A stretch of 64,000 nucleotides of DNA from assembly GCA_025677815.1 (NCBI GenBank), contig JAIXMP010000004.1, forward strand, positions 62,001 to 126,000. The letters run 5' to 3'. Under the pieces are notes generated by a model that was not told the DNA's origin, made no database searches, and saw only the letters and a list, made by a program, of their open reading frames with translations. A program made the translations under genes and the position numbers. This document shows positions 21,412 to 35,183 of the stretch, piece by piece. The stretch comes from Phascolomyces articulosus. Taxonomy: Eukaryota; Mucoromycota; Mucoromycetes; Mucorales; Lichtheimiaceae. Position 1 is the stretch's first letter; every line of letters begins with the position of its first letter.

Positions 21412-23516
21412 TTAAGCAGCGGGACTACCACCATAAGCAGCAGAAGCTGTGATAAATGCAGCATAAGACCAAGTAAGATTCTTAGCTCCCACTTCTTCAC
21501 CAGAATCACGATCAAATTGTTCGCTCATGGCATTGTCCACAGCATGCTTCTTGACGCGAGCAAAGTAGGTATCAGCTTCAGCAGCCACAGCAGCTACCAA
21601 AGAATTGAATTCATCTGAATCAGCCTTGTAAGTTGTTCCAGCAGCAGCGCTTGAGTCGAATTGTTGGAAGAAGGCGGCACTGGCATCTGTGACTTCAATC
21701 GATCCAGCCGATTTCCATTCATTAATTGCACGATAGTAAGTTTCAGCAAATGCCAATGTACACAAGAACCAAGGGTTGGCTTCAGAATTACCGACACCGT
21801 CATACTTGTCTTCAGGATAACGACCAATAGCATAAGAGATACCGTCACCAGCATCGCTATTGATAGCGTATAAATCAGCAAAGGAGTTCTTGATAGCTAA
21901 TGAAGTGGCGAGAATCTTTTTATATATAAGTGTTGTGTAAGGAATGAGTGTATTATTATTAGTATATGTATATAGCGATTGCAAAATTTATCGAGAGAAA
22001 AGTCAATTTGTACCTTATCAGAACCAGGAGTATAGAAACCATCACCCAAACTAGCCAAGTTAGCAGCAATAAGAGTCGAAGTGTCAAGGCCAGATGTCTT
22101 ATAATCGAGACCACCATCACGATCTTGAGAAGCTTCAATATATCCCTTGTCGGTAAAGAAGGTATCCAATTTTGTTTCAATTTCTTTAGCAGTGGAAGCA
22201 TAGGAGTCATCACCCAAAAACTTGGCACCATCAGTAAGACCGCGACGCATCACCATCAAGCTATTATATTATATTCAAATGAAATATGTATACAAAGTGA
22301 TTTAGTACTAGTACTATTGTATGTATAAAATACAATAAAATTGAAATAATAATCTTACGTGAAGAAGGAAACTGAGGAGATTTCTTCCCTGTTTATTTTT
22401 GATAAAGATAGAATGACAACTTTTTGTTAGTTAACCCATCCACCGTTATACATTATATACATCTTTTCAAATTTACTTTACCATAAATCGAAGCAAGGTG
22501 TAGACCAAACACCAACAATATAATCAAGATCTTTCTTGACGGCTATTGGTGATCATTGGAATAATAATAGAATTTATCATGGTTAGAAGCCATTTTTCTC
22601 TTAAAGATTTTTTTTAAAAAAAGTGTTTCATTTGGCTTATAATTACCTGGCTTGATCGTATCTTCGACCAACGAGGAGTTACTACCCAAAGCATCAGCAA
22701 TCATAATCATTGCAGTTGCTCGTTCTATTATATAACACACTCAAGTAAGTTTATAAATTCTTTATAATTTTTTATCTATTTTTTGATATTTTACCTGCAG
22801 GACCGTCATTTTGAGGTCTACCCCATGCTCCAGTATAACTGCTGCCATCAGCATTGAACCTAGCAATAGCAGATAATTAAAAAAGTAATAAAGTAATGAT
22901 TTAATAAATAATAGAAGTAGCAGTTTCAGCCAATGATCCTATAGAATAATATAAATTATTTTCTTACTTTGGTTCACCGAGACAATCGCATACAGTATCT
23001 TGACCCATTGCATTGACTTGGAAAGTCACATAGTCTTCCAAAAGACCAGCAGTATCATCACTAGGAGAAGTGTTATACATGTGTAACACAGATCGAATTA
23101 CCAAAGAAGAATCACGGGTCCACGCGTAAAAGTAATCCTGTTTATTTTATTTTTTTTTAAAAAAAGGATTATTAACATTACACTTTTCAGTTATTCAATA
23201 AAACAAATCAACAAAGAAGCAGACTTACTGGTTGATCTTTTGATGGAGAAGCAGCAATAAATCCGGTCACGGCACCTTCAGGATTAATGTTAGCAACCAT
23301 TCCCTTTTGACTAAAGGCAGTTTCTTCTTCAATCCAAGAAGCCAGTTCGCTGTCAGTAGCAGAACTAGGAGCAGGGCTTGTAGCGGCAGAGCTGGTAGCA
23401 GAAGGAACAGCGCTACTAGCATCACTACTACTTTCAGCAGCAGGTTCAACAGGGATCGAAAAAGTTGGCGTGGCCAAGGTCAAGAGTAAAGTGGCGGCAA
23501 GAGAAGCAAGTTTCAT
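21412..23516 (-). CDS. Secreted glucoamylase, glycoside hydrolase family 15
   Basis: Eight minus-strand exons (23516-23229, 23137-22968, 22859-22795, 22724-22647, 22542-22482, 22388-22359, 22260-22014, 21915-21412) give 480 aa. A signal peptide ([20 protein letters not shown]) is followed by a Ser/Ala/Pro/Thr linker to about residue 55, then the GH15 (alpha/alpha)6 barrel. [40 protein letters not shown] and [14 protein letters not shown] are classic. The acid Glu sits in DLWEE (E222) and the base Glu in [11 protein letters not shown] (about E445); NLTWSYAAF follows. It releases glucose from non-reducing ends of starch and glycogen outside the cell. There is no recognisable starch-binding domain at either end, unlike Rhizopus amyA-type enzymes with an N-terminal CBM21. 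One intron splits the Trp codon next to the catalytic acid. Confidence 0.94.
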
Positions 23517-26500
23517 TTTTGTTTGTTCACTTCTATTATTTCTTCAAGAGGGGTTTTTTTAGAGGATACAAGTAAAAAAAAAAAAAAAGAAAGTAAAGGG
23601 TGAATAAGATATTAAGTTATCGTATTTGAACTGTCAAAATGATCGAACCCCTTTATATATCCGTTCAATTTCTACTTTTTTTTTGAAAGTTGCCCCACAT
23701 CATGATCTACAGGATGGACCATTCTTTCTTCAGATTGTACATGGGTAACGGTTCTATGAAATTCAGTTTTTTCCCAAATATTATTTACCAAGAAGATGAG
23801 AAGATTTTTTTTGGCCTATGCCGATATGGCTCCCGTTTCACTTTACGATCTCCGTTATAAATGATACAAAGTGAAGCATGAATAATGGGTAGCACAATGA
23901 AATGGAGTGTAACATTATTAAATGTGATCTTCGAGTTGTGCTTTACTTTTCACTATAAATAATAATCACAAGATGTCTTAAATATTGATTGGATAAAGGT
24001 AATATTATTTGAGTAAAGCGATGAAAATGCAAGAACTCATTTAACGTTTCTACCTTTTTACTGTATTCCTCTTCTTCTTCTTCTTCTCCCGTTCCCAGTC
24101 GGTATAACATTAAAGTTTTTTGCTTATTGATTTTTCTCTATAATATTTTGGGTCCCCCCATTTTGATTTTGCTAAAGCAAGAATATCAATTTCGCATGTC
24201 ATGAATTTACATGATGAATTCCTTAATTTTGCGTTCTATTTTTTTTTTTACACATTTGTGTCTTGATTATAATTATAATTCAATATATTGCTTATATTAT
24301 TACATTTAGAAGACAAATAACAATATTTAAAAGTCTCTGTCTTCAATTAACTGACTGTGCCACACTTAAATGGTGGTTGGATGAATACCCATAAAAAGAT
24401 TTTTCCAAGCCTAACGGTATTATGCTCCCATCTGTTCTTTAGTTAGCCGCTACATCGTCTTTCTTATTTATCTTAATTGTTCTGTTTATTGTGTACTATA
24501 CGATCTGTCATGGTGTGAAATGTAGCTTCTCTTGTTATATTATGTGAACTCCTGTCCTAAAATTTATAAAGTTTTTGATTGTGTACAGTATGTCTATCAA
24601 TTGCTATTCGTTGTTAGTTCCCACATAGTTTACGGGTGGAATGACATTATCCAAAAAGTTAGTAATAAAACACCAAATTTCCATGCGAATCTTGAGATGT
24701 TTATTTCCAACCCACTATATTGGTATTAAGAAGGAATATTTCTCAATACCGCTCTAAACTTCCAATCAATAAACGTCATGTCAACAAAATGATCCATGGT
24801 AGCATCTTGGAAAAACTTTTGTTATGGGATGGTATATATTTGCATTCATCATGAAAAAATGTGGTATACCAAGCAATTGAAAACAGACGGTTTTGAATAT
24901 TATAATCTTCTTCCATGTTGTTTAATATAATGTAAAATTATAAATATATTAGCTATATTCTTAGCGCAAATGGAAAAAAAATTGTTGGAACGCGAAATTT
25001 ATATTATAGTGTGCACTAAAGTGTAAATTCTTAACGTATGAAATTTCAGTAAAAATGGGAGGGGGGGACAAAGATTTAGAATTTCATATGATGCTTTTAT
25101 TGGCTTAAATAGTAAAATTCAGTTTATTCAGTAACTTCCCGTTATACAGCCAATGTTAACCTATAATTGAATATTATACAAAAAAAAAGATGAGGTAGGA
25201 TCATATATAAGTAAACCTTATATTCTATAAGTGAGTTGTCAATAACAACACTAATGCGTTTAAGGCAGGTATCATCAATAGATTCAAAGTTCGTTTCAAT
25301 AAGAAGAAAAAAAAATGTTTTTATTACTGTTACTCAAATAAGGCTGTGAGATAAATAGCTTTATTTTCACCCGAGCTGGAAAAAAAAATTAGATGAGAGA
25401 ACATACGATTTCTTCTGTTGTCAAAGTATCAACAAAATAGAACGCAGTAAAATAACAGTATTATTATTCACTGCTACTACTACAGAAATAGTTAGTATAT
25501 TACTTTTACTGATGTATTTTGTTGCTGAACCCGCTTGCATACCGTCGGTAATCAATAGATGTATTTACTAATTTAATGTTTATAATAATGATGATGGTGT
25601 ATGATGGTGAGAAGGGTGGTTGGGAAAAACTATATACATGATTTTCGCAAACCATACCCTTGTTTCTAGATGATGATCATCAAAAACTACGTGAATAGTA
25701 TATATAAATTTTTGGTTTCAATCATCGATGATGAAGTATAGAAAGGAAACAAATTGACACTACTTTTTTTCCACTTATCTTTCTCCAGAAAAAAAGGAAT
25801 ATTATTCACCATCCGCTGTTGTGTGTTGTGTCAAAGATTAGAGCGATGAGGGGTACATAGCAAAAAAAAATTGTGGGGATAAAACAGTTGTATTATTATG
25901 AATTGATGATGGAAATGATTCTCTGTTGCAGAATTTTAATTCTTCTTCTTTAAATGGTTATTATTATTTAATATACTATCCATGCCTGATATTATTACCG
26001 AGTGTAGTATTTTTAATAATATGCCGAAATTCATATTCCCATTTTTTCCATTGTATCGTTTCAATGGGTTGTAAGAAGATGATCATCATCAACAGAAATT
26101 TGTACTTTCTATGGGAAAAAAAGGGGTAAAATATTATACCCCACTGTACTAGGACCTATTATTTGTCAATAAGTGAGAAAAATTTAAACAGTATATTATA
26201 CCGATAGTATATTATTCCTGAGTTCATCTATTGGGTTTAATTACTGATCATTTTATAAATAAACAAAGCAGATGATGATGATTATATTAATTTTGATAAA
26301 GAATTATCTTATTATCTAGAGTGCGTTTGACTGATATTAATAATCAAAAGAAATTAAAGCATACATTAGAAAGTTATGTTTAATACTCAACAATGAATAT
26401 TATTTACAAATCCCATAGGTCATTCTTCTCTATTATTTTATTATATGAGGAATAATGAGAGGCTATTTCTTCCCTGAAACATTATATACTTTTGTGAATA

Positions 26501-27227
26501 ATCATCATTTCATTTATGCCAATATTATATGTATACAGGAACCATGAAGTTCTGGAAAATTATTAGGCAAATGAATACAACACCTAGACATTCATATCAC
26601 TCATGTACATTACAAACATGAACAGCAACTAGAAAGATAATACTGATGAATGCGTTGTTGGTTATAATTTTAAATATTATTTATATCAGCATTGGCATCA
26701 TATACCTATGCTTTTACTGTTAATAAATACATAAATATAGGTATAACTCATTATCAATAAGATGAAAACAAACAATTTTCTATTATTCCAGCACTTTTCT
26801 TTTTCCAAAATTACTACTCTATTATTATATATGGTATTAACTAGAAAAACCATTGCTTATTTTTGCATACACTATTTTGAGGAAAAAACAAAAAAAAAAA
26901 AAAGAAATAAAACATTTTCTTGTTTATGTATAACGTGACATCCCAAAAAATACTTAGCAATAAAAAAAAAAGGAGGTGTATATCACGGGGACAAGTAGTG
27001 AGAGAAAAAAAAGGGTTTTAATAAAAATAACATGAATACATTATGATCACTTTAGAAGAAGGGATATACAAAATAATATATACAAAGAAAATAAAATTAA
27101 TTGATGATGATAGATGAAAAAAGGATGATGATGATGATGATGAATATAAATGAAAAGAAGAAGAATATTTGGTATATGTCATGAGAAGAATAACAACGAA
27201 ATGTTATTAAACTACTAAATAATATTA
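23517..27227. other. Gene-poor AT-rich region (3.7 kb)
   Basis: The first few hundred bases are the glucoamylase promoter. The rest has long A/T runs, poly-G islands, GATGAT and TATTAT simple sequence and only chance ORFs of 60-70 codons. I see no gene, tRNA or element ends in it. Confidence 0.4.
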
Positions 27228-27581
27228 TTATTCCCCTTCTTCTTCAAAGATGGTTTCCATTCGACAAGAATCCATAGAAGCAACGAGTGAACATCGACGA
27301 CGACGGTAGAGTTGAGATGCACGGTAAGGTCGATAGTGTAAGAACAAAGTAGAATCATCATCTTCATCATCATCATCTTCTTCTACAATAGTTTCTTCAT
27401 GAAGTTTATTATTATTTAAGCAATTATCATCCTTGTTGTTGCTAGACGTCGAAAGAATTTCATCTAATCGCGTAAATGATCTTGCTGCAACAGAAAGGTT
27501 AGCAACCGATGATGGAATTAATAAGGATGTCGATGAGGATGATCCAGAAGGAGAGGGTGGTCGATAGGTCGCAGTAAGCAT
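27228..27581 (-). CDS. Small acidic protein, unrecognised (117 aa)
   Basis: A single-exon frame starting MLTATYRPPSPSGSSSSTSL. A Ser-rich start, the segment SVAARSFTRLDEILSTSS, an acidic run (EEDDDDEDDDS) and a distinctive C-terminus YRRRRCSLVASMDSCRMETI followed by FEEEGE. The non-repetitive C-terminus with Arg/Cys/Met and its presence as the only clean frame in an 8-kb gap argue for a real gene. RRRRCS could be a basophilic-kinase site. No domain recognised, and no signal peptide or membrane segment. Confidence 0.5.
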   Translation of the reverse strand: MLTATYRPPSPSGSSSSTSLLIPSSVANLSVAARSFTRLDEILSTSSNNKDDNCLNNNKLHEETIVEEDDDDEDDDSTLFLHYRPYRASQLYRRRRCSLVASMDSCRMETIFEEEGE

Positions 27582-30138
27582 TTCAAGATATAGTTTTTTC
27601 TTTGTTATGATGAAAAGTAGAAAGAAAGAAAGAAAGAAATACGCAGCAACAAAAAAAATAGAAGGGCTTTGTATTTTTAATTTTTTTTTCTACTCTACAT
27701 AAATATTTATAGGAACAACAACTAGACAAGAAGCCAGGTCTTGTGATAGATGGTATGATGATTACTTATTGTAGTAAACGACGTCAACAAGTAGAAGAAC
27801 TTCTTCCGAAAAGGTCTAGACAAAGCCATCTTTTATTTTTTTTTTTTTATTACATAGTGATGATCACTATCCCTCTTATATACATGGTATTATTAAATAC
27901 TATGAAGGTATTATATATGTTTTGATAGAAGCATTATTAATTGATTTTTGTTTTAGTATAATAAAAAGATTGTCATATATAAAATAAAAATGCACTGCTG
28001 CATTTATTTTATTAGCTGGGATGACGAAACTGCAGACAGCCTTGTGATCGCCGTGTACACCGATTTATCCCCCTTTAATTCCCCTTCACTCTCTCCACAC
28101 TACTCTCACCAGATATAGTAAAAGTCCAATGGCTGTACCACGAGAACGTCACCATTGTAATTTTTTATTTCGTATACTACATACCTGGATGTATATTTTT
28201 TTTTCTATATGATGGTATCTATGGATCATTAAAGATAATGCATTGTAGTTGTAGTAGTAGGTGAATAATAATAATAATAGGAAAAAAGGCTATTATTTAA
28301 AAATAGCATATGTTGTTATATTCAGCAGGGGGTGAAAAAAACATTGACAAGTACTACGTGGCTGCTGCTACTATTACTACTACTGATGATGTATCCACGG
28401 TGATGAGGGTAAGACTGTTTATTTTCATATGAAAGATGGTATAAAACAGATTACAATTCAGAACATTTTGAATTTTGCTGATTCATACTAAACATGGCAA
28501 AAACAGTGACCGAGTACATTCGATGACCTTCTTTTCTATATATAATATTACTGTACTATTATGTAACCATTATATTATCATTGCATTATATTTACTGTAG
28601 CTTTTTTTTTCTTTCACCAGTGTCATATCCACTGAAACGTGAGGAAATACATACATGGATAAATAAAAATAAACTTCCATAAATAATAAAAGTGTCTTTT
28701 ACCATGGAGGCATGTATTTTTTTTTCTCACGATAGCATGCTTTATGCATCAACAGATTAATGTATTCGGTTTATAACAATTTGGTTTCTTTTTTTTCATC
28801 ATTGACAGCATAACTACCTCTATGAGAAAAAAGGGGCTACGTTATGTCAAAAGAAGAATAATTAAGAAGGCAAAAAAATGGGAGGAAAGTTTGGCCTGAA
28901 CTTTCATGGAAATAGGAAATTACATCATTATTTCCATCACCAAAACTTTCAATAGTGCCAAGACGTATATTCCATAACTTGGGGATCAAATTCACTAATA
29001 TGTTTACTACAAATATTTACACTCCTTTGGTCTTTGTAAAAGACCATTATTTTGATCCTTAATACTACATACAAAATACAACTCTATTATATTATGGTCT
29101 GTTTGTAAGTATCTCTCCTATCCATAAAAATAACATCCCACATGTCATTACATGATGGGATGCTTCAATGAAATGCTATGCAGAGCACTATTGAAGTGTG
29201 GCGTAATTGTCGAGCCCATATATCTGTTTGTATAAGCAAGGAGGCAAACGATATAATAAACGAACATATATGTAATTATATTTTTTTAGCTCTATGTTGT
29301 AGAAAGATTATATACCATGTAAATATGCTTGTAAATATCGATTGCTCTTATAGATCATTAAAGTGATAATTAAGATCTGTAAATAACTTTAAATGTTCTT
29401 TTTTTTTTCCCAAGAGAGGATGTTTTGATGATGGAAGACTATTTAAAAGAAACATCGACATGTCAAGAAAAGAAGTGTAGTAAGACCCAACTTAACATTT
29501 TGGGAAAAATAGATTGAATGTAATATTGAAGATATAATATAATATACTCTCAATAAGTACATCATAAAGTGTATTTTCTTATTATTTAATCCGAAACCTA
29601 CAAAAAGGGGCAAATGTAATGTTAAAGGGATATATGTCTATAAACGCATGTCAATTCATTCTTCCGCATTAATAGATGGTATAAAATTTAACCTATTGTT
29701 AAAAGGACAGAAAAACTGTAAAAACATCAAATGTTCGTTGACCAATAGTCATAATGTAAAGACACGAAATGGTAATTTTTAGTATGCACCATGTATAATA
29801 GGTTAAGGTGGTGTTTGATTAATATAAATAATTATATATTTTGAGAGAAATTAACGAAATGGACGTAATAATATATAGGTATGGGACAAAAAAAAGGGGT
29901 GTGTGTGGTTATATTATATAACAATTTATGTATGCAATATATTCAAAGCAACATTGGTTGATTTTAATACGTACACTATTAAATTTAAACAGGTATATGA
30001 ATATGTGTGCATATATTTTTTCTTGCTACTATCATCATTTGGATGAAGTATTATACTAATTTTTTCTTACTGATTCAATGCTTGTACATTTAATAATAAA
30101 TGAGCAAATATGTTACTATCATATAGTAGCCATCATCT
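27582..30138. other. Gene-poor AT-rich region (2.6 kb)
   Basis: No supported gene. It contains A/T runs and short trinucleotide tracts (TAGTAG, ATAATA near 28250-28280) and the upstream region of the small acidic protein gene. Confidence 0.35.
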
Positions 30139-30990
30139 TCAGTTAATATCACCAGAGATCACCCCATGTTCCATAAGAGTACTTTTTATTTCTTGTACGA
30201 GATGACGTTTTTTATGATAATCGTCATCACTTTTTTGAGTAGGTTGTATCCACCAACAAGTAATGGTCAGATTTTTCAAGGAAGCAAGATACTTGATCAT
30301 AGTATATGCCGTTTCATGGTCGATTTCGGTCACTTTTAAGCATCCAAACTAAGATACCGTAGCTTTTGGTTGTTGTTCAACATTAGGCTCTTCGTTTTTC
30401 ATTCTCTTTGCATCCCCAAATTCTTCGGTATCATCAAGCTCAATGGATTCCAGAGCAGGACACACAGAAAATAGTCGATTGAGAATCGTCGACATGGGTG
30501 GTAGGTCTAAATTGCTATAATCATTGCCTACAACTATCCGTGTCTCCTGTGGATAAATGGATTCCTCATAGTCTTGGGCAACCAAAAGGAGCAAGTATGT
30601 CCAATGATTCCTTGCCAACAATATATCATCATAACTCAAGTATAAAGGTTTTAATGTTGAGTGGGAAGCTTTGAATACGTGAATAAAATCATTTTGGTTT
30701 TACATCCAAGTAATGTTCCACAAAAAAAACAATCCGACGAAGACCAACACAGTTAATAATAGTGCTCTTGTCCTCAGTTGCTTGATCTTTCTTTTTGAAA
30801 AGACGCGTTGTTGAATTAATGATAGTATTGGAGGTCCTTCCAATCGTAATTCCTGTGCTTGCCTTGCAACAAAGAACCAATGTAGATCGTTTCATATGTA
30901 GGATCCCCAACATAATTCTATTCCAAAATTCTGGCCAGTACAGTAGCCCTTTTCTTGAAAATTGGAATGAATAGTTTTAGGCAATTCTTT
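30139..30990 (-). pseudogene. Broken F-box/LRR-type gene
   Basis: Reading leftwards from about 30990: a frame with GLLYWPEFWNRIMLGILHMK and STIINCVGLRRIVFFVEHYL breaks at 30689. The next frame continues without a gap in sense (NDFIHVFKASHSTLKPLYL, then LARNHWTYLLLLVAQDYEES, MSTILNRLFSVCPALESIEL) and meets an in-frame TAG at 30349. It resumes in the same frame (FGCLKVTEIDHETAYTMIKY, LASLKNLTITCWWIQPTQKS) to the stop at 30139. One missing A in an A run at about 30697 would explain the frameshift. The leucine-rich style and the PPMSTIL...CPALESIEL segment resemble PTLASILSACPGLRRIRM in the intact F-box gene at 53.8-55.8 kb. Probably a relic of the same gene family. Confidence 0.5.
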
Positions 30991-32192
30991 TTGAATTTGG
31001 GGGGGGTAACATTATGATCGTTTCAATTGCCGGAAGATATAACGAGCCTTTCTGTTGACCTTATTTGTAATACTATTTTCATTTATAATAGACTTCAGGG
31101 TTTTTTGATAGCAAGTTATAAACAACCGTGAATTATGTTCGATATATTACGTGGCCTTGTAATACTTGTTGGAATCCATTTTGTTTCTTTCTCGATTGTT
31201 AACCATAGTTTAATATTGTCTCGAAGTTTGATTTTACTTTCTTACCAGAAGAGCCATCATCCTATAATGAATGAATTAGCACTAGTTATTTCAACTTTGA
31301 AAATAACAATTAATAAAAAGAATTTTTCAAATTGGGTAGCTGTTAGTATACAGTATATTACTGCACTATCTACTGAAATTCTTTGATTATAAATGAAAAA
31401 GGTAAGGAGAGAGAAGAAAGTGAGGGGCGGCAGATCTTGAAGGAGTCAATTTCTATTTATTATCTAAGAGAAATAGCTGATGATAACGGGGGTAAGAATA
31501 CAACGCAAGAAATAGGTAGAAAAGGACCCAAGGGAATAAAACAGGGGGTTGTGCTAATGGTATTTAGAAAGTAGTTGTTGCTTTTAATAGAGGTAGACTT
31601 TTTTTTTATCAGAGATACATTATTGACATATCATGGGAAGATATCCGTAACCCGAAAGAGAAAATATTATGGTACGGGAATTTCAAAAATATGTTTGTGA
31701 TGAGGAATGTGGCTATTAAAAACCCGTGTTCATACCTCTAATAAGCAGGGGTTGTATACCGTCATCTACTAGTCTACTGAGTACTAATTTTACAAGTAAT
31801 GCGTGCAAAAAAACGTACATTTCGCACACATTTGCACACATTCTTCCTATGGTGATGACAATAAAAATCCGTATCTATATTATCAAAAATAGAAAAAAAA
31901 CCTGGTAGTTATAAGTATTACAAAAAATAAAGGTAAATGGTATTATACATATAATTATACTATGAATAACACTTACCATCCTCGGTCATATAACAATAAT
32001 GGGGTATTTAATATTGAGAATTCTCAAAAGCAACTTTTTTTTTGCCCATTCCCTCTCCCATGATACCCGAACCCAAAATTTTCACAAGCTTATATCATTT
32101 ATCATACGAAAATATGGGGTATTAGTAATGCCTATTCTTTCACCTACATGTTATACTTGTTTCCCCCATACCAACCTTTTTATTTAATTCTC
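30991..32192. other. Intergenic, no supported gene
   Basis: AT-rich with two chance plus-strand frames (31135-31386 and 31383-31574) that lack recognisable content. The last part is the promoter of the enoyl-CoA hydratase-like gene. Confidence 0.35.
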
Positions 32193-33170
32193 ATGACAAC
32201 AACAGCATCAACCAACGATTCGACCACCATTGCCATTACAAAACTTTATTCTTTGGGTCAAGGCAAAGTGCATTATGAACCTCACTTTGCGCAAGGCATT
32301 GGTTTGATTACATTGGATAATCCCGAGCGTCAAAATGCATTCAGTGGAAAAATGATGGTCGAGTTTCATGAGATTGTTGTTCGACTAGAAAAACAAGATC
32401 CAAAAGATACTGTGGCTATTATTGTCACAGGTGCTGCAGGAAAAGCATTTTGTGCTGGTCTAGGTAAAAATTTATATTATATATATATAACGATCCAAAA
32501 TAAAAAAACTAATGGATGACGATATATAGATTTAACATTTGCTCAAAAACACTTAAGAGAACCTGGTATGGCAAGTCATGTGAATCATTTAATGCATGAT
32601 GCATTATCCAGGTTTTCTCGATTACCTTATATTACTGTTGCATCCATGGCTGGTCCAGCATTAGGTGGAGGCACAGAAATGATTACAGCATTTGATTATG
32701 TTTGTATAGCCTCCACTACGTTTCTTCGATTTGTTCAAACACGAATGGGTGTCAGTTCACCTTGGGGTAATAATAAGATTATTGAATGAAATTCAAAACA
32801 AGAAATATCTGTTAATCATTTATCTGTTTATGACACAGGTGGTGCACGTCGTTTGGCGAATAGTTTGGGACGTAAAAAAGCATTATTTATTTTAGGTAGT
32901 GCACCCAAGATAGACGCCAATATGGCCAAAGAACTCGGATTGGCGGATGTCATTGTAAATACAACACGTGGATCAGATGCCTATAATGCATGTTTAGATG
33001 CAAGTAAAACTTTCCTTAGGGGGTTTATCTTTGATGAAAGAACAAATGAACGCGTTACACCTGGAGCTGTTCGTGGTATGAAGAAATTAATTGTAAGAGC
33101 GGATTTAAAAGAAGATGAAGCATTTGAAGCATCTGTGTTGCAAGAATTAGCAGGATTATCCAAAATTTAA
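32193..33170 (+). CDS. ECHDC1: Enoyl-CoA hydratase/isomerase family, ECHDC1-like
   Basis: Exons 32193-32463, 32530-32766 and 32839-33170 give 279 aa starting MTTTASTNDSTTIAI; the in-frame ATG at 32148 only adds a hydrophobic leader and I do not use it. It has the crotonase fold: GIGLITLDNPERQNAFSGKM, IVTGAAGKAFCAG, the oxyanion-hole glycine run MAGPALGGGTEMITAFDYVC and the later RFVQTRMGVSSPWGGARRL. The RFV..(E/R)MG...WGG.(R/T)RL arrangement recalls ethylmalonyl-CoA decarboxylase (ECHDC1), a metabolite-repair enzyme that removes ethylmalonyl-CoA made by acetyl-CoA carboxylase. The exact substrate is inference, and other crotonase activities are possible. The C-terminus has neither a clear PTS1 nor a mitochondrial presequence, favouring the cytosol. 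Confidence 0.82.
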
Positions 33171-33674
33171 AAAAAAACAAATAATTAATCAATAAATAAT
33201 AGTAATAAAAAGAGGTTCTGATGAAAAGAAAGAAACACATATTAATAAATAAAAGGTTGTTTGAGAGAAGGAAGGGGAGGAAAGGGAAGAAGGGGTTTGA
33301 TAATATATAACTAAATAACAAAAAAGACAAAGAAAAAAAATATAACTAAGGGGAGAAAAAATAAGTTGTTTAAAAGGAAGATAGAAGCTTATAATAAAAG
33401 AGAAAAAGTAGAAGAACTATATTATGTAAAAAAAGAGGATATTTTCTTTCTCTTGTGAATTGTATGTGTGTGTGTTTTTTTCTTTTTGGTTTTTTTAATA
33501 ATATATCGTTTAAAAAGAGGTTGAAAGATAAAGGGAAAGAATAAGTAAGAAAAGGATATTTGTAAAATAATTATGATGATAAAGGTAGTGAGATTATATT
33601 ATTATTCGTATTTTTTTATAAGGCGTGGAGTGAAATAGGTGCGTGTGTTTATCGAAATATATGTATATTTTTGT
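33171..33674. other. Intergenic between convergent genes
   Basis: Shared 3' region of the ECHDC1-like (+) and Arf6 (-) genes. Purine-rich, no ORF of note. Confidence 0.4.
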
Positions 33675-34576
<902 letters not shown>

Positions 34577-35183
34577 GATGACTTATATTCTGAACGTAAA
34601 AAGGATGAGTGAATGTAAATAAATAATAAAAAATAAAAAGAAAGGAGAGGCAAGAGTATGTTTTTTTTTCTTTTGAGTATTAGAAAAAAAAAAGTGGTAT
34701 GGAAATAAAAAGTTATCAAAAAATAAAAAAGTGCTGCCCGCGCCTTTCTTTGGCTGCTCCTTAATGAAATTTTTCAATAGTTCATTTACGCAAATTTATT
34801 GTTGCAGCAAAAAAATATTGAATGGTGTTTCTCTTTTATTATGATGATTGTCAAAATGCGATACAATTGATCCTTATTACTACTTTCTCTCTATATCATC
34901 ACGAATTGGATCGATGATCCCCATTCTATCTACTATACTTTATTTTAGGTTTTATTTTCTTTTTTTAGACGTTTTTTTTTTTTATAAAATGGTCTATTTT
35001 ATCGTAACTAAACAGTTTGTATTTCAGGTACAACAAATCAAATATAAAAATAAAACTCCTGGTATTAGATCTACCACGCACCAAAAAAAAAGTAAAGCGG
35101 AGCCTTAACAACTCCAAAAAAAACCACGTTGAGATTTTCGACTATCTAAAATTCTACTTTATTCATAGAAGATAAAGCTCTCA
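34577..35183. promoter_or_regulatory. Divergent upstream region of Arf6 and phosducin-like genes
   Basis: 600 bp between two divergent start codons, holding both promoters. A/T runs predominate; no specific element can be assigned. Confidence 0.4.

Noticed and set aside
31135..31386. 83-codon hydrophobic plus-strand ORF
   Set aside because: No recognisable content, no usual context, composition as expected by chance in AT-rich DNA.
33055..33330. Hydrophobic minus-strand ORF after the ECHDC1-like gene
   Set aside because: It is the antisense of the gene end plus an A-rich 3' region; Phe/Leu runs come from homopolymers.
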